Part shown: one piece after another, positions 55,969 to 64,000 of the stretch
Layout: each line of letters begins with the position of its first letter
How positions within the stretch are numbered: the first letter of the stretch is position 1
From: Usnea hakonensis
Taxonomy: Eukaryota > Ascomycota > Lecanoromycetes > Lecanorales > Parmeliaceae
Assembly (NCBI GenBank): GCA_013423325.1
Contig: BLJB01000031.1
Coordinates: 124,001-188,000, forward strand
Length of the DNA stretch: 64,000 nt
Direction of reading: 5' to 3'
Notes under the pieces: generated by a model
What the model was told of the DNA's origin: nothing
The model's input: only the letters and a program-made list of their open reading frames with translations
Databases searched by the model: none
Made by a program: the position numbers and the translations under genes

Positions 55969-58357
55969 TCACCCAGCAAACCGATTCAATTGTCCGTTTG
56001 ACGCAATACTGACAGCTGCTGGCCCATGGAAATGATGTGGTATGGGTGAGTGTAACGAGGCACCGTTGGCGTCCTCAGCCTTGATTATGGGATATCGACC
56101 CGGGGTAGACGTACGATTGCCAAGTGTTGACCCCCCTATGTGAATGAATGGTAAGGGCTTAGGGAGAGCGTTTGGTGTCTGGCTATCCGTGGACATGTTC
56201 CTGGGTAGAGACGGCGAACTTTTTGTATCTGTTTTGGCTCTCGAGCCATCTCGCACCGCTGCGTTTGCCAGACTCAAGTCCACTAGACTCCCATTCATTC
56301 GTCTAGTTGGCGTGGAGTCTACAACGTTCTCTCTCATCTCCAGATCTCGTCCGGAATGCGCAGATTTAGACGCCTCGCCTGCAGCAGGGGTCGGAGCCAA
56401 GGAGGAGTCTGGTCCAGACTGAGCCTCGGCGATGGTAGATGCGGAACCGTGAGGTTCTGTGAGGTCAACCAGTCGTCTTTGTCCCGCTGGAGTGACTGAT
56501 GGGGTAATCTGTCGCTGCATCAAGTGCTGATGATGAGCCGGATGTTGCGGATTGGCCCACGGATTTTGTTCAAGAAAATGCTCTTCCGCTTCAGGCCTTT
56601 GCCGAGGGAAACTTGTGGTTGCAGATAAATTAGCTCTCGGCGCCGGATGATGATTCTGAGCAATTGGTGCAGCACCAGACGCAATCTAAAAGTCAACAGT
56701 CAGCGCTGCGTTGCGCCAGAGTGTCTCATCGAGCGAGACTTACTCCCATGCTTCTGAAATCATCGTCAATCTCCTTTGATCGAGCACTGCTGATTTTTGG
56801 CGCCGCTGGAAAGCCTACATATTTGGCGACACCGGCGAGGATCGAAACCTCAGTATTGTATGCCGTTTGATGCGTGATTTGCTGCGATCTCTTGGTCGTG
56901 AAAGTGTAGATGTAATCCGGCACATCACCTTCGCAGTTTCTTCTCTCCCGCTGTACCTGATAATAATTCTTGTTGAGTGACTCCAGGTAAATGTCTCGAA
57001 CTTCTCGTACGGTCTGCATATACTGCGAATGGGCCTGGGCTTTGTTTGCAACACTTTCTCTTTGCAGCGTCATCAATTTAAATTTCATCAGGTTGTTCTC
57101 GTATTCGAGCTTCTGGTCGCGGCGTTGGTCAATGGCCTCTTTCATGGCCAACAGTTCTGGATGAATCGGCACGGGCTGTTCCAGCACCGCGAGCTCCTGG
57201 TTACACTGAGCGATGCGCTCTTCGTAGATTCTTGTGGTGAACATTAGGATTTCAGACCGTCAGGTTAGACTGCAGCGGCACTCACTTGTCTCTAAGCCTT
57301 GCAAAGCACTTCTCTATGGCGCTTAAAGCGTCCATTGCACACTTCTTCTCGGCGACTAAAGCATCACCAATTAGCTTTCTTAGCGAAATCGGTCATGAAC
57401 GCGCTTACGCTCTTCCATCTTGACAGGGTTCTCAACTTCAACACCCTCAGCCATGTTCTCCATCTGTGCATCTTCTTCGTTGCTGTACATGGCTTCGGCA
57501 TTCCCACCGTGCTCAACAGCGTTTTCTGTCCGCATGGACGCATTTTGCGTGTTCCCGGTTTCGTGGTCCGGTGTCTTTTTGCCTTTTCGTTTCCCCTTTT
57601 GATGCTTTTGCTTTGTCGGTGCTTGAGGCTTCCTTGACTGCTTTTCGTTGCTAGGAGACAGGGCCACGTCGGCAACGACTTGCATATCATAGTCCTCTGC
57701 TGGGGCAACTGGTTGAATCAGTGGACCCAGTTTCGCCGAACCCTCTGCAGTATCGCCATCGAACAGCTTCATTGCTTTCGCAGAAGGTTCGTGCATGACG
57801 TCTTGTTCACTCGCACTATCTTCCTCGAAACTTGGTCGTTTTCGTTTCACCAGATTAGATGATGAGCGTGATAAATTTTTGCCGCTTTCTTCACCAGAGT
57901 CTTCAACAGAGCTGATGTCGGAAGTCTGTTCATGTCTTTCGGCTTCAGATCCGGCGTCTGAGGCACAATTAGCGACTTTTAATGGTATATCCCCTGCAGA
58001 TGACACACCGAGGTTGGAAGAAGCCTCAGGTATGGTACGTGCTGTTGCAGGTTTTTGTTGATCATCGTAGATGCCACTGACAGACGTCAGGACCACATCC
58101 TGGTGTCTTCTTTGCTTCTGAGGCGAGTCTTCCAAACGTTCTGTCTCCGCTTCCGTGTCATTTGCTTCCTCCGAACCGGCATGAGAGGAATGTTCAACAA
58201 CGGTACGATCTCCGAGATCGCTCAGTGAACTAGATCTGTCGTCTGCCTCGGCCTGCGCTTTGTCGCTCTCTTCAATGCCAGTCGCGTATTTGAGATCAAC
58301 GCTTGACAGAGTTTGTGGGACCATACCCGGTGTGGAAGTTACAGCACCTGTAGCCAT
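55969..58357 (-). CDS. Sds3-like domain protein (Rpd3/Sin3 histone deacetylase complex)
   Basis: Member of the Sds3/Dep1 group, subunits that hold the Rpd3-Sin3 deacetylase together. Clear exons: 57286 upstream to about 57374; 57230-56744; 56685-55969; and a long first exon starting at 58357. The first is acidic and disordered (SSSLSDLGDRTVVE; KGKRKGKKTPD). The Sds3 core reads ALVAEKKCAMDALSAIEKCF, ARLRDK|IYEERIAQCNQEL and LMTLQRESVANKAQAHSQYM. The tail is Ser/Pro/Thr-rich. The exon 1/2 junction is not secure: the attractive GTAAGC at 57407 leaves a 29-33-nt intron and the wrong phase. A GTTGAG donor at 57436 with GAAAG acceptor keeps frame (62 nt; total 737 aa). A frameshift is the alternative. 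Confidence 0.82.
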
Positions 58358-58839
58358 AGATGGGACTACCTGATCGAGGAGAAGCTGAGGGCTTTAGGGG
58401 TGCCCTTCTAGTGAGGGCGTAATTTGAGACCAGGTAGCGAACAGTGTACAGGGAAAATTGACTGTCTTTGACCTTGTGAGAGTGTAGCTGCCAAAAGATC
58501 GACAACGAAAAGTGTAGTATATTCCAATTTGAAGTGGGCAAAAGGGCGCTTTTGGTGAAGGTGGGAGCATGTGAATTTATTGGCGGTAAGTGAAATGGAT
58601 CAAAATTTAGACTTTGGCTTATGAAGGATCCTTGGTCTTCTTGAATGCGCCCTCAAGGTTGATTGCTAGTCGCAGATTGTCACTTGGTATATGTGAAAGT
58701 GAGTTGCTCTTCTCTGGGCTCATCTTTCAGTCGCCGAGAAAGTAGAGTTGCACTCCTGTACTATGACCGATAATCGGATAAAAGATTCACCGAAGCCTGT
58801 CTATCAAACAAAGAACCACACATTTGCAAGAAAACTTCA
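58358..58839. promoter_or_regulatory. Bidirectional promoter region Sds3-like/NOP12
   Basis: 482 bp between divergent start codons; nothing specific identified. Confidence 0.45.
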
Positions 58840-60741
58840 ATGGCTAAATCGAAATCGATCGAGATCACTGAGTCACGCAAGACAAAAGATCTGGGTGCAT
58901 CCGGTGCTCACGGTGAAAACGAAAAGTATGATCCTGCTCTAGTCTCACTTTTCGCTCGGCCAGTGAGTAAAGTACAGTGGCAGTCCGTGTGATGCTGTAT
59001 TGTTGACCGTATCCTAGTTCGGCGCCGTCAAGATTGCTGTCAAATCCATCCCTCATTTTGATGACCACAATACGGCGGTTAAAGGACTCGAAGTCAGCGG
59101 GTCCTCAAACGATGCTGATAGCGAAGAAAATGGCATTCTCTCGGAGACATCCACAGAACGTGTGCATACCAGTACCTCACATACTGGAGACACCCAAAAG
59201 TCCATCTTCGGCAATAATGAAGCAAAAGCTTCCAACCGAAAGCGGAAGCGGAACGATACAGAAGATGATCTCGAAAGTAGGTATATGAGCCACTTGTCTT
59301 CGCGGGACATTCAAGGAAAACAGAATCGAGCGCGACGCCTCCACCATGAACTTCAACAAATAGATCCCTATGCAGCAATGAACGAAGACATTGAGGGTCT
59401 TAATGAAGACGTCGAACCTGCCTCAGACCCCAACATGGTGATTGGCTGTGAGAGTAACTCTGCCGTGGGAGATGCACCGCAGCATGAATGTTTTGAAATA
59501 TCAAATGAGGATTCGGGCCTGGAGAAGTCATCACGGACGGTCTTCCTCGCCAATGTTTCCACTATGGCGATAAAATCTAAAAATGCCAAGAAGATACTTA
59601 TGAACCATCTTGTCTCATTCACCTCCTCGCTACCTGGTGAACACAAGATTGAGTCTGTACGCTTCAGATCTACTGCTTTCGCAACTAGCGGAATCCCTAA
59701 GAAGGCAGCCTTTGTGAAAAAGGAGGTTATGGACGCTACTACCAAGTCCACGAACGCCTATGTTGTCTATACTACGAAGTTAGCCGCCAGAGAAGCTGCC
59801 GCGAGGTTAAACGGCAGCATCGTACTTGACCGTCATCTGCGCGTGGACTGCGTCGCTAATCCGGCAGAGATCGATCATCGACGATGCGTCTTTGTTGGCA
59901 ATCTTGGGTTCGTAGATGTTGACACGAACATCAAAGCTGCCGAAGGTAAGGGGGAAAATGACTCGCCACGCAGAGCAAAAGAACCAGCAGATGCTGAGGA
60001 AGGCCTATGGAGACAATTCGAAAAGGCTGGGACTGTGGAAAGTGTGAGAGTTGTCAGGGATAAACAGTAAGGTCCCTCCTTTGGCAAATCATTTTCTTTC
60101 TCTTCGATTCCGTGGCAGTATTTGTTGCGGGGCAAGATAATTTTCTACTCCATAAGACCGGCTCAAGTTTTGCCTCATATCGTGATCTGCTAACTCCAAG
60201 AAACCTAGGACTCGAGTGGGGAAAGGGTTCGCATACATTCAATTCAAGGTAAAGAGAGCGCGTTTTTATGATGAAAACACCTGGATGCTAACGTGTTGTC
60301 GTGTAGGATGCAAATTCGGTTGAGAGGGCACTCCTTTACCATGAAAAGAAATTTCCACCAATGCTCCCACGCACTTTAAGGGTCATTAGAGCGAAGAACA
60401 TGAAGAGGGCGACTAACCGTGAAGAGCAACCCCTTTCACGATATGCAGAATCATCCGAGGATAAAGCAAAGGTCCCTTCGCGAGTCCAGTCGTTGACAGG
60501 TCGAGCCCAGAAGTTGCTTGGACGTGCAGGTGGCTCCAACTTTAAAGGGCTACATAAACATCGTTTCGCGAATAGCAGTGGTGGCACCAGGTCCCCTCAG
60601 TCAATAGTATTTGAAGGTTTTCGAGCATCTAGGAGCCAAGGAAAAGGAACAAGGAAAACAACCGGGAGAAAGCATAGCAAGCCTTCCACAAGGAGCAAGG
60701 AGTTTAAGGAAAGAGGCAGCAAGAAGAAGACTAGTCCATAA
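58840..60741 (+). CDS. NOP12: Nucleolar RNA-binding protein Nop12
   Basis: RRM protein of the nucleolus required for 25S rRNA maturation in yeast. Exons 58840-58962, 59018-60066, 60209-60248 (40 nt), 60307-60741; introns 55, 142 and 58 nt; 548 aa. The N-terminus is charged (RKRKRNDTEDDLES). A first RRM includes SRTVFLANVSTMAIKSKNAK and AYVVYTTKLAAREAAARLNG. A second RRM has RNP2-like RRCVFVGNLGF and, rebuilt over the 40-nt exon, RVVRDKQ|TRVGKGFAYIQFK|DANSVERAL carrying RNP1. An insertion of about 35 residues separates RNP2 from the first helix, typical of Nop12. The C-terminus is Lys/Arg/Ser-rich and likely directs nucleolar binding. Confidence 0.93.
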
Positions 60742-61538
60742 ATTGCCCGGAAGCCATGTTGCTGGCTTTCTACCAACTTAAATCTTACAATAAAAATAGT
60801 AAAAATATGGGGAAAAGTCAGCAGAGCCACTTTCTTGTGGTCTAATCAGTGACCTCAGAGCAATAAGAGTATATCTACGGCGGTTGTTAACGCAACTCTT
60901 ATTTGTTCGGCAAGTGGTACCAGCAAGGTCAACACTGAACAAGCCACAACAAACCCCACCATACATGCATTGTAGCGCTTAATCAGTAGAACAAGTCTTA
61001 GAGTGGACCTGGCATGTCAGACTCAGAGCGTGAACATATTCGGGCCATCTTCGGCTGGCGCAACATCCAAGCCTCGAAGCCAGCCTGAGTACGAGTAGCG
61101 CTCGCCGCTATTTTAATAAGCATGCTTCATCCTTCCTTCCTCTCTGGCTGAGCCCCCCCAATAACACCTGTCTGGTTGACTGAGTAGTTACCCCAGACCA
61201 TTGAGGTGACAATGCTGGACAAAACGCTGTACCCTCCTCTTCATGGCCGAGGCCTCTCCTTGCCCCGTCTGGTCTCTCCGGACAGTCCCCAGATCTAAGT
61301 GACGTGAAAGTAGACAGATGTGGACGACTTTAATACAAAATGAGATCACGACAGAGTAGTCCGCGGCCAGAACTCGTCCGGATGAAAACATGGAAGCTCG
61401 GTATGCGAATTCGCTAATCGATCCCCGCTTAATACCCATGACAATGTTCTTGTCCAGTATCATCTCTTCAAGAACAATGCTCATATAGTCTTCGCAGAGG
61501 CACCGAAATTACAATTAGACGAGTTGTTCTCTCCCAAC
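60742..61538. other. Intergenic
   Basis: 3' flank of NOP12 and promoter of the SHE3-like gene; nothing recognised. Confidence 0.5.
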
Positions 61539-62552
61539 ATGCCTCTCAATGGTCTGAGTCACTACTTTTCCGCTGATCCCACCACTCCAAGTAAACAGCC
61601 GGCTCCTTCAGCAGGAAAGCCAATGCACCACAACGAGCATGATACGCCTACGAAGCATCAACCTCCGAGTCGGCTTGCTTCTCCACTGCCTTCAGAAGTA
61701 GAATACTCTCTTAATTCGCCTCATACATTATCTACGGATGGCACGCCTACCTCTGAATTTGGCCCTAATCTTGGACCCGACTCACACAGCTGGTCGGCTG
61801 CAATCGGGCGCGCCGCGACTGGGAAATCTGGAAGGGTGATAGAGAAGCTGATGGGTGAGAACGATCGGTTGCAACGGGAGAAAAGGCTCGCTATCGTCAA
61901 ATTTGAGGAGGAGGTGAAACGTGGAGAATCGGCAAGGTTGGCCTTGGAAGCGCTTCAGGTGTCGAACGAAACCCTATCGTCGATTCATGAGTCAGAAAAG
62001 ACCCAGGTGGCCAAAAAGGATAGAAAGATTGAACTTTTGAGGGCTGATCTACACTCTGAGCAGCTGCGGAGGGAGAAGGCTGAGAAGGAGATGCGGGAAA
62101 GTCGACGGGAACGGGAGGAGGCCGTGGAGGAGCTACGCAGAGATGCTGCCAAAGATAGAGAAGAGGCGAGAAGGTCTAGTGCACAATACGAGATCCTCGC
62201 AAGCTCGTGGCAGTCGTTAGAGGATAAATACGAACGTCAAACGCTAAGGCTCGAAACGGACCTCAACAATCTTCGAAGAGAAATTGACAGTGACAAGCAA
62301 AAGATGGCTGAGCTTGAGATCGTGATTGAGCAGCTCACGCATGAACTTGCTAAGGTCGCCCAGGTGAAGGATAAGCTGTTGACGGGATTTCAGGCGTACA
62401 AGAAGGAACAGGAATCGGGGCTTCAGGAGATCCAGGAAAAAGCTGAGAGGAACAATAGCGCCAGTGAAGAACTCCATGAGCAGATGAGTGGCGTGCTCGG
62501 CCAGATGAAGCACGTTGTCAATGTCAAGAGGGATTCCAGAGAGAACACATAG
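61539..62552 (+). CDS. She3-like coiled-coil protein
   Basis: Single exon, 337 aa, start at ATG 61539 (the frame opens with TTG at 61524). Residues about 1-85 are disordered with Ser/Pro/Thr. The block HSWSAAIGRAATGKSGRVIE then KLMGENDRLQREKRLAIVKF is well conserved in a fungal family annotated as SWI5-dependent HO expression protein 3 (She3), an adaptor between mRNA-binding She2 and a type V myosin in yeast. From about 95 to 325 it is an almost continuous coiled coil rich in Glu, Arg, Lys and Leu. Ascomycete moulds lack much of the yeast ASH1 pathway, so an mRNA-transport role is inferred only from the family name. Confidence 0.78.
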   Translation: MPLNGLSHYFSADPTTPSKQPAPSAGKPMHHNEHDTPTKHQPPSRLASPLPSEVEYSLNSPHTLSTDGTPTSEFGPNLGPDSHSWSAAIGRAATGKSGRVIEKLMGENDRLQREKRLAIVKFEEEVKRGESARLALEALQVSNETLSSIHESEKTQVAKKDRKIELLRADLHSEQLRREKAEKEMRESRREREEAVEELRRDAAKDREEARRSSAQYEILASSWQSLEDKYERQTLRLETDLNNLRREIDSDKQKMAELEIVIEQLTHELAKVAQVKDKLLTGFQAYKKEQESGLQEIQEKAERNNSASEELHEQMSGVLGQMKHVVNVKRDSRENT

Positions 62553-63296
62553 GTCATGGGAAGGGCACTCCTTTGGAGTTTGGGGAAATGCGACTAAGAT
62601 ACCCAATGGAGCGTCTAAAGAGCATTTCTAGGGGCATGGGGTTCAGAGGCAGGTTTTTGTGTGTTGTCTTAGACCTTTCCCTTCACTGCTAGCGCCCACA
62701 CTAAATCGCAACATCAATGATTTTGCTACATGTACGAGTACCATGCTGTAAATCCTCCGCGATGCCTGTTTTCCTCGTCACCCCGTTCATCTGTTCTACT
62801 TCAGACCTTTCTTCACATGCTAGACATCTTTGTCTTAGGTATGACTCCTATCGACTCTCTCGCAAGCCCAGAGTGTGTGACTGCCAAAAACAGAACTGGG
62901 AGCATTGAAATTTGCCGATTTCCGGACGCCTCATCAATCTCAATGCAAGGACCCGGCCTTTGTTTATTTACCAATGGCAAGCCAGGTTGCCTGAAGACAT
63001 TTGCGGCCAGATTGATACTGAACAGCTAGACTGCAATTTTCTTTGGACTAAAGTAAGGTAAAGTAACCTTTTCTTTTCCTTCGTAAAATCTGAAATCGGT
63101 TGGGATGAGAAGCACTAAGCCAAAACAATGTTTTTTGACACGTACTTTTTGCGTCGGATGTTTTAGCCGTGCTTTCCTTATTCTTCAAATCTTTCAGTCT
63201 CAATTAAGCCAAGTATCAAGGCTGCCATCACACCTCGCTTGATTCCAGACCCACCAATTTGCCTCGTCGGCGCAAGTCGTCATTGACGTCAGAAGA
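62553..63296. other. Intergenic
   Basis: A 99-codon plus-strand frame at 62730-63029 shows no signal or domain and was not called. Otherwise nothing recognised. Confidence 0.45.
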
Positions 63297-64000
63297 ATGG
63301 CAGCAAACCGTGCTTCCTCCCACATCGTGGGATCACTGTATACCTTCAGTGAGGCGGCGGTAAGACTCCCCATCTTCTACTCGACTCACACATTTTGACG
63401 CTTTGCAAAGGGCCACGAAATGATTAGCTTGTTCAATAAAGAAAATTCGATTCCGGGCAGGAGCTGCCATTTTAATGACGGCAATCTTTTTACCATTCAC
63501 GGGTCTCACAATGACGATGAATCGCTAGCTTATCTCGTAAATTCTATGACGAATTCAATATCTGTAGAAAAAGACAAAGACCTTGGTCCATTCGAAGACG
63601 GAAAGATCGTTCGAAAAGGGGGAACTCATCCAAGCTTGACGCTTGCTGCACCGATGGGGGGAAACCCGCAAGCCAACAGGTTCAACCGGGAAGTACCTCT
63701 CATTGAGCACGAGAACATCATTCGAAAATGGTCACCGACTAGCGAAATCAAAGACATTGGGTCCAGATTAAGCTTCGAGCTCCTTGGAAGAGTTGAAAAT
63801 CTTTGCGCATGCCGGTTCGAGCAGGCAAGCGACTCAGCAGATTTGTGGATTAAGGCCGACAGAGAGCAGGATATTGCGAAGGCCATGGAGAAGTTGAATC
63901 GACTCAACAAGATGATGGTAAATTTCTCTTCCCTTTTACCAGGCCTCGAATTTTCGCTCATGGGTTTGTCGATGGCCAAAATGCCGCATAATTTGTCTAG
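63297..64000 (+). CDS. Unrecognised protein, 3' end beyond window
   Basis: Exon 1 63297-63359 encodes MAANRASSHIVGSLYTFSEA plus Ala; a 51-nt intron (GTAAGA ... TTTGACG ... AAAG) leads to exon 2 from 63411, which stays open to the last base, giving more than 215 residues. The text is mixed and folded-looking, without low complexity: GHEMISLFNKENSIPGRSCH, then NIIRKWSPTSEIKDIGSRLS, then WIKADREQDIAKAMEKLNRL. A possible further donor (GTAAAT at 63918) exists but the frame continues through it. I recognise no family. Intron acceptor AAAG is unusual but the phase is correct. The long stop-free frame is the main evidence. Confidence 0.6.

Overview
The window is nuclear DNA from a filamentous ascomycete (Pezizomycotina). 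It shows dense genes on both strands, short spliceosomal introns (mostly 46-85 nt, GTAAGT-like donors, CTNAC branch sites, YAG acceptors), Zn(II)2Cys6 and F-box-like proteins, secreted and GPI-anchored Ser/Thr-rich proteins, and orthologues of fungal housekeeping genes. I cannot place it below subphylum from sequence alone. No rRNA, convincing tRNA, CRISPR array, transposon or virus-like element was seen. I rebuilt exon structures by hand from reading frame, splice signals and remembered family motifs; in almost every spliced model the exon lengths sum to a multiple of three.

Layout. 1-12.1 kb: secreted/accessory and mixed genes (3'-truncated GH13 alpha-amylase, a degenerate short-chain dehydrogenase, an F-box-like protein, a Cys-rich secreted protein, the histidine methyltransferase HPM1, a Kre9-like GPI protein). 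12.5-25 kb: COA3, PTA1, a basic nuclear protein, SIL1, a complex I 17.8 kDa-type subunit, and a second Kre9-like GPI protein. 25.6-35 kb: RPS15 (uS19), acidic protein P2, SPT2, NADHX dehydratase, vacuolar dipeptidyl aminopeptidase. 35-41 kb: RPB7 and RPC25 head to head, a decayed-looking coding stretch, and an NTF2-like protein with a repeated Gly-rich tail. 41-51.2 kb: Zn2Cys6 regulator, ATP1, MPO1, NUFIP/RSA1-like. 51.9-64 kb: CYS3, SET-MYND protein, Sds3-like HDAC-complex subunit, NOP12, SHE3-like coiled coil, and an unrecognised gene running off the right edge.

Functional themes are ordinary and dispersed: gene expression (RPB7, RPC25, PTA1, SPT2, Sds3-like), ribosome production (uS19, P2, HPM1, NOP12, NUFIP), mitochondrial energy (ATP1, complex I subunit, COA3), and ER/vacuole/wall proteins. 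Several genes are divergent pairs sharing 0.3-0.6 kb promoters (COA3/PTA1, SIL1/complex I, P2/SPT2, RPB7/RPC25, ATP1/MPO1, Sds3-like/NOP12). I found no convincing multi-gene novel system. The most notable points are the adjacent paralogous polymerase stalk genes, a set of 6-12 nt micro-exons, an SDR lacking its catalytic lysine, and the interrupted coding remnant at 37.6-38.3 kb.
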